64,000 bases of DNA from an uncultured Xanthomonas sp. (lineage in GTDB: Bacteria > Pseudomonadota > Gammaproteobacteria > Xanthomonadales > Xanthomonadaceae), in the NCBI GenBank assembly GCA_943912265.1, contig CALTTS010000003.1:1-64000 (forward strand). The letters run 5' to 3'. Positions 8,509 through 16,782 of this stretch are shown one piece after another; within the stretch, counting starts at the first letter, position 1, and the number at the start of each line of letters is the position of its first letter. Made by a program: the position numbers and the translations under genes. Below the pieces are notes generated by a model that ran no database searches, was not told the origin of the DNA, and worked only from the letters and a program-made list of their open reading frames with translations.

Positions 8509-10203
8509 TCAGGGCCGGCCCGGCGCCTGCCCCGGCCGCACGCTGCCGTTGTCCTCCTGCAGCCCGGGCTTGAACGGGATGTCCGGCGGCGGCCTGGCCA
8601 CCGCGGGCTGGTCGTTGAGGTTGGGGTCACCGATGCCGCAGCCGCCGCCCAGCTGCAGCAGCGACACCACGCAGCGCAGACGCTTGCCGGTGCCCGGGAT
8701 CGGGATCGAGATGTCCTTGATGCCGCGCCGCACCCATTCCTCCAGCAGGCTCTCGTTCGGCACCCAGTACTTGTCGAAGCTGGTGGGGTCGTAGTCGTAC
8801 GGCGGCCGCTTGAGCCAGGTGCCGGCGCTGTCCAGGCGCTCGCGGGTCCAGCGGTCGGCATCGCCGCCCGGCGCGCCGCGGGCGGCGGGGGCCGTGCCCG
8901 CCTCGCCGGGCAGCCGCGCACGGCCGTCGCGGTCGAACAGGCCGGCCCCGTCGCGTCCGGCCCGGGCGCCATCGGCGCTGCCCGGGCGGTTGCGCGCCGC
9001 CGCGCCCCAGTCGTCGGCGCGCTGCGGCGTTTTCGCCCAGCCATCGGCAGCGGCCGTAACCGGCGCGGATGAACGCCCGGCGGCCGGCGCCGAGGCGGAA
9101 GCCGCGGGCACGCGCGCGGCCGTCGCCGCAGTGGTGGACGAAGCCGATGCCGCCGACTGCGCCGGTGCCGATGGCGGCGGCGTGGCGGCGGGCGACTTCG
9201 CGGGAGCCGGCTGCGCCTCGCGCACCTGCACCGCCACCTCGCGCTGCACCACGTCCGACGGGCGCGTCCGCAGGGCCGGCGCCGCTTCGGGCAGCCGCAC
9301 CTCCGCCTGCGGGATGTCCGGGCGCTCGACCACCGTCACCTCGCGCTGGCGCACCTGCGGCAGCCTGCCGGATTCGCGCACGGGCACCTCCAGCCGCGGT
9401 TCGGGACGGGTGACCGCGAGCGGCTGCACGTCCACCACCGTCACCTCGGTCTCGCGCACCGCCGGCAACCTTGCCTCGGGCGCCACCACCTCGGGCAGGA
9501 CCGGCGCGGGCAGCGCCATCGCGGTCGGCGGCAGCACGTAGTCGGCCGGTGCCGGGCTGGCCTCGCTGACCTGCACCGGCTGCGCGGCGGCGGCGGCCGA
9601 CGGCTCCGCCGCACGGGCACTGGCGTCGGCCGCTGCCGCCGGCGTCGCGGCAGCGCGGGTCGGGCGCGCCGCGGCTTCCGTCGCCGCGGAAGCCGTGCGG
9701 CCATCGGCGCGGGCCGAGGCCTCCCCGCCCGGCGCGCCGCCGCCTTGCGCGTCCGGCGTGCCGCTGCCGACGAATTCCACCCGCGTGCGGCTGCCTTCGT
9801 CGTCATCCGGCAGCGGCGGCACGAGCCGCACCAGCGCCAGCCACAGCAGCGCCGCCGCGTAGAACAGGTGCACGCAGACCGTGACGAAGACGGCCCGGCG
9901 GCGCAGCGGGCGCTCGTCCGCCGGCGGCGGATCCCACTGCTGGCGGAACAGCGCGGCGAACGCGCGCCAGCCCGCATCGCGATGCAGCCGGCGGGTTGCC
10001 GGCGGCGGCGGCGGACGGTCGAGCAGCACGTCGACCAGCGCCTGCGGCGCCACCGTCGCCCGCGGCGGGCCTTGGCGGTCGGCCACGGTGCGCAGCCACA
10101 GGCTCAGGCCATAGGGCAGGCCGGTCTTGCGGTCGATCAGGCCGATGCCGGGCATCCGCTGCGCGATGTGGCGGACGATGTCCTCGGCGGCGGTGCGGGC
10201 CAC
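8509..10203 (-). CDS. 'transmembrane repetitive protein' (Pro/Ala-rich, one TM helix)
   Basis: 564-residue protein matching a family annotated in xanthomonads as 'transmembrane repetitive protein'; its function is unknown to me. It has a cytoplasmic N-terminal region of about 105 residues with a Pro-run (RPPPPPAT), then one TM helix (AVFVTVCVHLFYAAALLWLALV). A long Ala/Pro/Glu-rich low-complexity region carries degenerate repeats of the type V(R)xREVTVVxxPxxxxxEVRLPE. A globular C-terminal domain (WLKRPPYDYDPTSFDKYW.. LRCVVSLLQLGGGCGIGDP) has two or three Cys. The architecture resembles TonB-like or envelope-spanning proteins. It follows nfuA on the same strand with a 13-nt gap. Confidence 0.75.
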   Translation of the reverse strand: MARTAAEDIVRHIAQRMPGIGLIDRKTGLPYGLSLWLRTVADRQGPPRATVAPQALVDVLLDRPPPPPATRRLHRDAGWRAFAALFRQQWDPPPADERPLRRRAVFVTVCVHLFYAAALLWLALVRLVPPLPDDDEGSRTRVEFVGSGTPDAQGGGAPGGEASARADGRTASAATEAAARPTRAAATPAAAADASARAAEPSAAAAAQPVQVSEASPAPADYVLPPTAMALPAPVLPEVVAPEARLPAVRETEVTVVDVQPLAVTRPEPRLEVPVRESGRLPQVRQREVTVVERPDIPQAEVRLPEAAPALRTRPSDVVQREVAVQVREAQPAPAKSPAATPPPSAPAQSAASASSTTAATAARVPAASASAPAAGRSSAPVTAAADGWAKTPQRADDWGAAARNRPGSADGARAGRDGAGLFDRDGRARLPGEAGTAPAARGAPGGDADRWTRERLDSAGTWLKRPPYDYDPTSFDKYWVPNESLLEEWVRRGIKDISIPIPGTGKRLRCVVSLLQLGGGCGIGDPNLNDQPAVARPPPDIPFKPGLQEDNGSVRPGQAPGRP

Positions 10204-10216
10204 GGGCGGAGGCGCG

Positions 10217-10813
10217 TCAGGCGGCCGTGCCGCGCGGGATGTAGGGCGCGGTGCCGCCGTCGTGGTCGGTGGCGTCGCGCACCGCGGTCACCCCGGGCAC
10301 CTTGGCCATCAGCGTCTTCTCGATGCCCTGCTTGAGGGTCACGTCGGCCATGCCGCAGCCCTGGCAGCCGCCGCCGAAACGCAGCAGCACGGTACCGTCG
10401 GCACGCACTTCCTGCACCGCCACGCGCCCGCCGTGCGAAGCCAGCTGCGGGTTGATCTCGTTCTCCACCACCCAGTGCACGCGCTCGACCAGCGAGGCCG
10501 ATTCGCCCGGCGCCTGGCCCTTGATCCTGGGCGCGCGGATCTGCAGCTGCGCGCCGGTGCCCTGGAACACGTAGTCGATCTCGGCCTCGTCCAGCCAGGC
10601 GACGCTGTCACCGGCCACGTACAGGGTGAAGCCGTCGCAGTCCACGGCCCATTCGCTGCCGTCCAGATCGCCGGGCTCGGCGAATTCCAGGCGCGCGTCG
10701 GCGCGCGGCGTGCCGGGGTCGACCGCGCTCAGGCGCACGCCCATGCCGGGCACCGCCTCGCGTTCGAGCAGCTTGCGGAAATGGCTTTGCGCGGTGTCTG
10801 AGATCTGGATCAT
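10217..10813 (-). CDS. nfuA: Fe-S biogenesis protein NfuA
   Basis: 198-residue Fe-S cluster carrier that delivers [4Fe-4S] clusters to apo-proteins under stress. The N-terminal half is a degenerate A-type carrier domain (MIQISDTAQSHFRKLLEREA.., missing its Cys ligands). The C-terminal half is the Nfu domain with the cluster-binding CQGC motif (Cys150, Cys153; E. coli has 149/152) in FGGGCQGCGMADVTLKQGIE. Length and architecture match E. coli NfuA (191 aa). It is divergent from the pterin dehydratase gene and upstream of the transmembrane repetitive protein gene. Confidence 0.96.
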   Translation of the reverse strand: MIQISDTAQSHFRKLLEREAVPGMGVRLSAVDPGTPRADARLEFAEPGDLDGSEWAVDCDGFTLYVAGDSVAWLDEAEIDYVFQGTGAQLQIRAPRIKGQAPGESASLVERVHWVVENEINPQLASHGGRVAVQEVRADGTVLLRFGGGCQGCGMADVTLKQGIEKTLMAKVPGVTAVRDATDHDGGTAPYIPRGTAA

Positions 10814-10881
10814 GGCGCTATTCTACCCGGGTCCGCCGCGCGCCCCGCGTCCGCGGCCGTCCCCGCCGCAAGGAGACCGCC

Positions 10882-11223
10882 ATGACCGACCTGATCCCGC
10901 TCGCCCGGGCCCGCTGCATCCCGCGCAAGGGCAAGGAGCACCGGCTCGGCGCGGCGCGGCTGGCCGAACTGCTGCCGCAGGTGCCCGGCTGGGCGCTGGC
11001 CGAGGACGGACAGGCGCTGCAGCGCACGTTCCGCTTCCCCGACTACCACCGCACCATCGCCTTCGTGAACGCGCTGGCCTGGATCGCCCACCGCGAGGAC
11101 CACCACCCCGACCTGTCGGTGCACTACGACCGCTGCGAGGTGCGCTATTCCACCCACGACGTCGGCGGCCTGAGCGAGAACGACTTCATCTGCGCGGCCA
11201 AGGCCGGCGCGCTGGTGGACTGA
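10882..11223 (+). CDS. 4a-hydroxytetrahydrobiopterin dehydratase (pterin carbinolamine dehydratase)
   Basis: 113-residue PCD/DCoH family enzyme that dehydrates 4a-carbinolamine to regenerate quinonoid pterin after aromatic hydroxylation; in some bacteria it acts in molybdopterin-related metabolism. The signature HREDHHPDLSVHYDRCEVRYSTHDVGGLSENDF contains the catalytic His set (HH..H) and the final SxxD segment. Strong AAGGAG ribosome binding site 7 nt before the ATG. The phenylalanine hydroxylase usually paired with it is not in the window. Confidence 0.93.
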   Translation: MTDLIPLARARCIPRKGKEHRLGAARLAELLPQVPGWALAEDGQALQRTFRFPDYHRTIAFVNALAWIAHREDHHPDLSVHYDRCEVRYSTHDVGGLSENDFICAAKAGALVD

Positions 11224-11278
11224 ACGGCCGCGCCGGCCCTCGTCCCATTTCCGCACGCCCCTCCCGGAGGCCACGCCC

Positions 11279-11719
11279 ATGCACGCCACCCCGTCCCGCC
11301 TCGCCGCGCTTGCCGCCCTGCCCTGTGCGCTGGCGCTCTCCGCCTGCGGCAGGCAGGAACCGCCCGCCGCGGCGCCCGTTCCCGCCGCCACCCCGCTGGC
11401 CGCCGTGGACACGCCGCCGCCGCAGTACCCGATCGAACAGGCCTGCGCCGGCACCGGCGGCACGGTCACCCTGCGCGTCACCATCGGGCCGGAAGGCAAG
11501 GCCACCGACGTGCGCCTGGACAAGAGCAGCGGCGCGGCCCCGCTCGACGCCGCCGCCGAGAAGGCCGTGCGCGAGACCTGGACCTTCCAGCCGGCCACCC
11601 GCGCCGGCCAGCCGGTCAGCCAGACCATCCAGGTGCCGGTGACGTTCCGGCCGCCGCAGGTGCGCCCGGACCCGTGCTTCGCACTCGATTCGGCCAACCG
11701 GCCGACGCCGGCGCAATGA
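11279..11719 (+). CDS. lipoprotein with TonB C-terminal-like domain
   Basis: 146-residue predicted lipoprotein: signal sequence with lipobox LSAC (Cys23), a short Pro/Ala linker, then a TonB/TolA-C-like domain (PPPQYPIEQACAGTGGTVTLRVTIGPEG..ATDVRLDKSSGAAPLDAAAEKAVRETWTFQPA). The domain reads as an 'energy transducer TonB' C-terminus, but the usual uncleaved TM anchor and long Pro-rich spacer are missing. It is therefore unlikely to energise outer-membrane receptors by itself. SD GGAGG precedes the ATG. No ExbB/ExbD genes nearby. Confidence 0.75.
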   Translation: MHATPSRLAALAALPCALALSACGRQEPPAAAPVPAATPLAAVDTPPPQYPIEQACAGTGGTVTLRVTIGPEGKATDVRLDKSSGAAPLDAAAEKAVRETWTFQPATRAGQPVSQTIQVPVTFRPPQVRPDPCFALDSANRPTPAQ

Positions 11720-11729
11720 GCCCGTGGCG

Positions 11730-12173
11730 ATGACCGAAGCCCAGCGCCGGCGATGCCGCGCGATCATCCACGGCCACGCGGCCACCGCCGCGGCCGGCAA
11801 TGCCGTGCCGGTGCCCGGCCTCGGCGTGGCGGTGGACATGGTGACGATGACCACCATGACGATGGCGCTGTGCGCGGTGTTCGGCGGCTCGATCACCGAG
11901 GAGGCCGCCAAGTCGCTGTCCATCGCCACGCTGAAGAACACCATGCTCAGGCAGCCGATCCGCACGGTGGCGCGCGAGCTGTCCAAACTCGTGCCCGGAC
12001 TCGGGCTGGTGGTGGCGCCGGCCGTCACCGTGGCCATGCTGGAAGCGGCCGGCTGGACCCTGGCGCGCGAGCTCGAACAGCGCTTCGCCACGGACCGGCC
12101 CGCCGATGCCGCACCGCCCGCCGTCACGGCGCACGTGCCGGCGCACGCGCCACCGCAGGACCAGCGCGGCTGA
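11730..12173 (+). CDS. small hydrophobic protein (DUF697-like)
   Basis: 147 residues. The N-terminal block RRRCRAIIHGHAATAAAGNAVPVPGLGVAVDMVTMTTMTMALCAVFG resembles the Pro-Gly turn and hydrophobic segments of YcjF/DUF697-type proteins, in which two hydrophobic helices flank an 'xPxPG' turn. A second hydrophobic stretch (LSKLVPGLGLVVAPAVTVAMLEAAGW) mirrors the first, and the C-terminus is Pro/Ala-rich. I chose ATG 11730 over a GTG two codons upstream. Function unknown; the family placement is by eye only. Confidence 0.65.
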   Translation: MTEAQRRRCRAIIHGHAATAAAGNAVPVPGLGVAVDMVTMTTMTMALCAVFGGSITEEAAKSLSIATLKNTMLRQPIRTVARELSKLVPGLGLVVAPAVTVAMLEAAGWTLARELEQRFATDRPADAAPPAVTAHVPAHAPPQDQRG

Positions 12174-12202
12174 CGGCCGGCTGCCGGGCCGCGGCCGGCC
12201 GG

Positions 12203-13192
12203 TCAGCCGAGCCGGTCCAGCGCCTCGGCCAGTTCCGGCGCCAGCGGCGCGTTCAGCAGGTAGGGCGTGCGCCCGCCGTCGAGGGCGAACTCCAGCGACG
12301 CGGCATGCAGGAACAGCCGCTTCAGGCCGGCCTGCTCGCGCAGGCGCTTGTTGACCGCCTCGTCGCCGTACTTGTCGTCGCCGGCCACCGGATGGCCGAT
12401 GTGCAGGGCGTGCACGCGGATCTGGTGGGTGCGCCCGGTCTCGATGCGCACCTCGCAGTAGGAATGCCCGCCGCGCCGTTCCAGCACCTTGAAGTGGCTG
12501 ATCGAACGCTTGCCGCCGGCATTGACCTGGACGTGGCGCTCGCCGCCCTGGCGCAGGCCGACCAGCAGCGGCGCGTCCACCGTCATCGTGCCGTCCGGCA
12601 TGCGCCCGGCCAGCAGGGTCAGGTAACGCTTGGTCAGGCCGGCGCCGTGGTCCTCGCGCAGCAGCGCCTGCAGCTCGGTCAGCGCCGAGCGCTTCTTGGC
12701 CACCACCAGCAGGCCGGAGGTATCGCGGTCCAGCCGGTGCACCAGCTCCAGGTTCTGGCCCGGGCGCAGCGCGCGCAGCGTCTCGATGGCGCCGTGGCTG
12801 ATGCCGCTGCCGCCGTGGCTGGCCACGCCGGAAGGCTTGTTCAAGGCCAGCAGGCGTTCGTCCTCGTAGACGATGGCCGCCTCCATCCGTTCCAGGAAGG
12901 CCTTCGGCGGCGCGGCCTTGTCTCCTTCCTCGTTGAGACGGACGGGTGGGATGCGCACCTCGTCGCCACCGCCCAGCTTGCGCTCGGCCTTGGCGCGGCC
13001 GCCGTTCACCCGCACCTGGCCGCTGCGCACCAGCTTGTAGACCAGGCTGCGCGGGGCGCCCTTGAGCTGGCCGAGGAGGAAATTGTCCAGGCGCTGGCCG
13101 GCACGGTCGTCCGGCACCCGGACCACCTGGACGGAACGCATCGACGGGGCCGGTGCGGAGGGCCGCCGGGAGCCAGGGGGGGTATCGGTCAT
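12203..13192 (-). CDS. rluC: 23S rRNA pseudouridine synthase RluC
   Basis: 329-residue RluA-family pseudouridine synthase, which in E. coli modifies U955, U2504 and U2580 of 23S rRNA. N-terminal S4 RNA-binding domain (AGQRLDNFLLGQLKGAPRSLVYKLVRSGQVRVNGGRAK), then the catalytic motif HRLDRDTSGLLVVAK with nucleophile Asp155. The C-terminal GRTHQIRVH and FLHA.SLEF motifs complete the fold. Length equals E. coli RluC plus a short N-terminal tail. It is divergent from rne; the same rluC/rne divergent arrangement is known in E. coli, which supports the RluC rather than RluD assignment. Confidence 0.94.
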   Translation of the reverse strand: MTDTPPGSRRPSAPAPSMRSVQVVRVPDDRAGQRLDNFLLGQLKGAPRSLVYKLVRSGQVRVNGGRAKAERKLGGGDEVRIPPVRLNEEGDKAAPPKAFLERMEAAIVYEDERLLALNKPSGVASHGGSGISHGAIETLRALRPGQNLELVHRLDRDTSGLLVVAKKRSALTELQALLREDHGAGLTKRYLTLLAGRMPDGTMTVDAPLLVGLRQGGERHVQVNAGGKRSISHFKVLERRGGHSYCEVRIETGRTHQIRVHALHIGHPVAGDDKYGDEAVNKRLREQAGLKRLFLHAASLEFALDGGRTPYLLNAPLAPELAEALDRLG

Positions 13193-13590
13193 CCGTCTGG
13201 GATTCTGTTAAACTCGGGACGCGAGATAAGGATTTGATTTTTCGGGAAGTTCGAGAAAGGGCCAGAAGCCCGGCTTCCCGCGATCCCGGCAACGTGCGCG
13301 ACCACCGTCCCCGGGGCGGACATGTTAGCGGCTTGCCGGCGGATCCGGCCATCGTCCGGCGCATGGGCGCCGGTTGCTGAACATGCCCCGTGCGGCGCGG
13401 CAGACCATCGCCGGCGCCGCCGGAACCGCGACAACCCAATTGGAAGAGCGCTCCCGCGGCCTGCCGTGGTGTTGCAGCGCTGGAAACCCGGCCGGGCCGT
13501 ACGCGCATCGCGCGGAAGGCCCGCCAACGTGACCAGAGGCGATACGCCACGGCGTTCCGCGCGGTAGCAGCGCGAGGAAACGCAATCACA
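13193..13590 (+). other. rluC-rne divergent intergenic region / rne leader
   Basis: 398 bp without a gene. The end next to rluC is relatively AT-rich (about 13205-13255) and probably holds the promoters. The remainder is GC-rich and would form a long 5' leader on rne. In E. coli a leader of about 360 nt folds into hairpins that let RNase E control its own mRNA; length and position suggest the same here, but the sequence shows no motif I can match to the enterobacterial hairpins. Confidence 0.45.
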
Positions 13591-16500
13591 ATGAAGCGAA
13601 TGCTGATCAACGCCACGCAGGCCGAAGAACTGCGTGTGGCGATCGTGGACGGCCAGAACCTGTACGACATCGACATCGAACAGCCGTCCAAGGAACAGAA
13701 GAAGTCCAACATCTACAAGGGCCGCATCACCCGGCTCGAACCCTCCCTCGAAGCGGCCTTCGTCGACTACGGCGCCGACCGCCACGGCTTCCTGCCGCTG
13801 AAGGAAATCTCCCGCGACTACTTCCAGGCCGGCGTCGACCCGCACAAGGCCGGCATCCGCGAGCTGCTGCGCGAAGGCCAGGAAGTGGTCGTGCAGGTGG
13901 ACAAGGACGAGCGCGGCAACAAGGGCGCGGCGCTGACCACGTTCATCTCGCTGGCCGGCCGCTACATGGTGCTCATGCCCAACTCGCCCACCGCCGGCGG
14001 CGTCTCGCGCCGGATCGAGGGCGACGACCGCGCCGCGCTCAAGGAGGCGATGGACAAGCTGAACATCCCCGACGACATGGGGGTGATCATCCGCACCGCC
14101 GGCGTCGGCCGCGACGCCGAAGAGCTGCAGTGGGACCTGGACTACCTGCTGCAAGTCTGGCGCGCCATCGCCGAGGCCGCGCTGAGCAAGCCGGCCCCGT
14201 TCCTGATCTACCAGGAGTCGCGGCTGATCGTGCGCGCCCTGCGCGACTACCTGCGCGCCGACGTCGGCGAGATCCTCGTGGACACCGAGGAACTGTACGA
14301 GACCGCCAGGGAGTTCATGCAGCAGGTGATGCCGCAGACCCTGCGCAAGCTGAAGTTCTACAAGGACGACATCCCGCTGTTCAACCGCTTCCAGATCGAA
14401 TCGCAGATCGAGGCGGCCTACGAGCGCGAGGTGCGCCTGCCCTCCGGCGGCGCCATCGTCGTCGACCAGACCGAGGCGCTGACCGCGGTGGACGTGAACT
14501 CGGCGCGCGCCACCAAGGGCGGCGACATCGAGGAAACCGCGTTCCAGACCAACCTGGAGGCCGCCGACGAGGTGGCGCGCCAGCTGCGCCTGCGCGACCT
14601 GGGCGGGCTGGTGGTCATCGACTTCATCGACATGACCTCCAACAAGCACCAGCGCGAGGTGGAGAACCGCCTGCAGTCCGCGCTCAAGCACGACCGGGCG
14701 CGCGTGCAGATCGGCAAGATCTCGCGCTTCGGCCTGCTGGAGATGAGCCGCCAGCGCCTGCGCAACAGCCTGGGCGAATCCAGCCAGATCGTGTGCCCGC
14801 GCTGCGAGGGCCAGGGCCGCATGCGCAGCGTGGAATCGCTGTCGCTGTCGATCATCCGCGTCGCCGAGGAGCACGCGATGAAGGAGAACACCGGGCAGGT
14901 GCTGGTCCAGGCGCCGGTGGAGATCGCCAACTACCTGCTCAACGAGAAGCGCCGCGCGCTCAGCGAGATCGAGAAGCGCCACGACGCGCCGATCGTCATC
15001 GTCGCCGACGAGCAGCTGCAGAGCCCGCACTACACCGTCACCCGCCTGCGCGAGAACGAGCTGGGCGAGGAAAGCGGCAAGCCCAGCTACCAGCGCGGCA
15101 CCCCGCGCAAGCTGCCGGTGCATGCGCTGACCAAGGCTCAGCTCAACATCCCGCCGCCGCCGGCCGTCACCCAGGTCACGCCGGCCCAGCCGGCGCCGGT
15201 GCGCGAGGAGCGCGAACCCGAGCCTGTCGCCGCGCCCGCCCCGAAGCCGGCGGCCCGACCGGCGGCGCCGGTGCCCGCCCCGGCCGCGCCCGTCGGCGTG
15301 GTCGGCTGGCTGAAGCGCATCTTCGTCGGCGAAACGGCCACCGCGCCGGCTCCCCGCGAGGAACGCGGCCAGAAGCCGCGCCACGCCCATGCCGCGCAGG
15401 GCGAGCGCAACACCGCTGCGCGCGGTGAACGGGGCGAACGCGGCGAGCGGGGCCAGCAGCGGCGCGAACGCGACCGCAACGGCCATGCCAATCCGCCGCA
15501 GCGCCAGCAGAAGCGCGAGGAGGCACGCGGCAACGCCGGCGTCCAGGCGTCGCAGAAGCCGCAGCAGGGCCAGAAGCCGCGCAACGAACCGCAGGCCCAG
15601 AACGGCGGCAACCGCAACGGCAACCAGGCCGGCGGCGCCCAGCCGCAGCACCGCGCGGCCGGCAAGCCGCAGCAGGCGCCTGCCGCCGCTCCGGCCCGGC
15701 CCGCGCCCAGGCCGCAACCGCAGCAGACGACCGAAGCCGCTGCCGCGAAAGCGCCGCAGCAGGACAACGCCGAAGCCATGAAGGCGGCCGCCGCCCTCGT
15801 CGCGACCGCCATCGCGGCGGAAGCCGCCACCCGCGCGCCGGCCGAAGAAGGCGCCGCCGAGAGCGCGGCCACCGCGCCGGCCGTGGACGCCGGCGTTGCC
15901 GCCGTCGCCGCGGCCGTGCCGCCTGAGGCGGCTGCCGGCAACGGCGATGACGCCGGCACCGGCGAAGGCAATGGCGCGCGCCGCCGTCGCGGCCGTCGTG
16001 GCGGCCGCCGCCGTCGCCGCAACACCGACGAGGCCGGCCAGCAGGCCGGCGCGCTCGACGCCGAGGACGGCCTCGACGACGAGATCGCCGCCGACGAGGC
16101 CGAGGGCGTTGCGCTGCCCGAAGCCGAAGCCGCCGCGCCGATCAATCCGCACCGGCCCGAGTTCGATTTCGACGACATCGCCGTGCAGGCCCCCGCCCCC
16201 TCCGTCCCGGAAACCGCGCCTGTCGCGGCAGCGCAGGCGGAAACCCCGGTCGCGGTCGCGCTGCCGGTGGCGGCCGACGTCCCGGAAAACCTGGCGCCGG
16301 CCCCGGCCGTCGAGGCCGAACCCGCCATCGCGCCGGTCGTGCCCGCGGCGGTCGAGGCACGCCCGGCCCCCGTCGTGCCGGCTCCGGTGGCGGACGAACC
16401 GGCCAGCAGCACGCCCGTGCCGGACACCACGCCGGCCGCCGCTGCCGACGCGGCTCCGGTCGCCGCCTCGCCGGTGCTGCCGGGCCTGTTCGACGCGATC

Positions 16501-16602
16501 CCGGCCGCACCCGCGGTAGCGGCTGCCGAGACGCCGGCTGCGCCGGCACCGGACGCCGGCGAAACACCGCCGGCCGACAAGGAAAAGCCCGACGCGGCCT
16601 GA
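13591..16602 (+). CDS. rne: ribonuclease E
   Basis: 1003-residue essential endoribonuclease and degradosome scaffold. The catalytic half has an S1 domain (about residues 36-118), the RNase H/5'-sensor region, the metal-binding Asp301 (TAVDVNSARATKG) and Asp344 (VVIDFIDMTSNKHQ), and the Zn-link CPRCEGQG (Cys402, Cys405) that joins dimers. Residues about 570-580 (VVGWLKRIFV) form an amphipathic membrane-targeting helix at the position of the E. coli one. The remaining ~420 residues are disordered, first Gln/Arg/Asn-rich and then Ala/Pro/Glu-rich. An Arg block (ARRRRGRRGGRRRRRN, about residues 797-812) looks like an RNA-binding AR2 site. ATG 13591 (MKRMLINATQAEELRVAIVD) is the family start; in-frame upstream codons are leader. 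Confidence 0.97.
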   Translation: MKRMLINATQAEELRVAIVDGQNLYDIDIEQPSKEQKKSNIYKGRITRLEPSLEAAFVDYGADRHGFLPLKEISRDYFQAGVDPHKAGIRELLREGQEVVVQVDKDERGNKGAALTTFISLAGRYMVLMPNSPTAGGVSRRIEGDDRAALKEAMDKLNIPDDMGVIIRTAGVGRDAEELQWDLDYLLQVWRAIAEAALSKPAPFLIYQESRLIVRALRDYLRADVGEILVDTEELYETAREFMQQVMPQTLRKLKFYKDDIPLFNRFQIESQIEAAYEREVRLPSGGAIVVDQTEALTAVDVNSARATKGGDIEETAFQTNLEAADEVARQLRLRDLGGLVVIDFIDMTSNKHQREVENRLQSALKHDRARVQIGKISRFGLLEMSRQRLRNSLGESSQIVCPRCEGQGRMRSVESLSLSIIRVAEEHAMKENTGQVLVQAPVEIANYLLNEKRRALSEIEKRHDAPIVIVADEQLQSPHYTVTRLRENELGEESGKPSYQRGTPRKLPVHALTKAQLNIPPPPAVTQVTPAQPAPVREEREPEPVAAPAPKPAARPAAPVPAPAAPVGVVGWLKRIFVGETATAPAPREERGQKPRHAHAAQGERNTAARGERGERGERGQQRRERDRNGHANPPQRQQKREEARGNAGVQASQKPQQGQKPRNEPQAQNGGNRNGNQAGGAQPQHRAAGKPQQAPAAAPARPAPRPQPQQTTEAAAAKAPQQDNAEAMKAAAALVATAIAAEAATRAPAEEGAAESAATAPAVDAGVAAVAAAVPPEAAAGNGDDAGTGEGNGARRRRGRRGGRRRRRNTDEAGQQAGALDAEDGLDDEIAADEAEGVALPEAEAAAPINPHRPEFDFDDIAVQAPAPSVPETAPVAAAQAETPVAVALPVAADVPENLAPAPAVEAEPAIAPVVPAAVEARPAPVVPAPVADEPASSTPVPDTTPAAAADAAPVAASPVLPGLFDAIPAAPAVAAAETPAAPAPDAGETPPADKEKPDAA

Positions 16603-16611
16603 TGCGCCGGT

Positions 16612-16636
16612 GCCCCCGCCCGATCCGGGCGGGGGC
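16612..16636 (+). terminator. rne terminator hairpin
   Basis: Perfect 11-bp stem GCCCCCGCCCG with loop ATC, 9 nt after the rne stop. It is followed only by TTCCC, so the U-tract is weak. Confidence 0.6.
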
Positions 16637-16782
16637 TTCCCGACCCGCAATCCGGGTTTGATCTAAAATGCAGCCTCGCCAGGCGCCGCCAGTCCTCACG
16701 GGTTAGCGGCGTTTCTGTCTTGTCGGCTCCGGCTTTCCGGCAGCCATGCATCCGCCACGCGCACGTGGCGACGGAATCCGCC

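Noticed and set aside
13189..16650. 1153-codon antisense frame over rne
   Set aside because: Gly/Arg/Val-rich shadow of a strongly coding strand in GC-rich DNA; rne has all family motifs.
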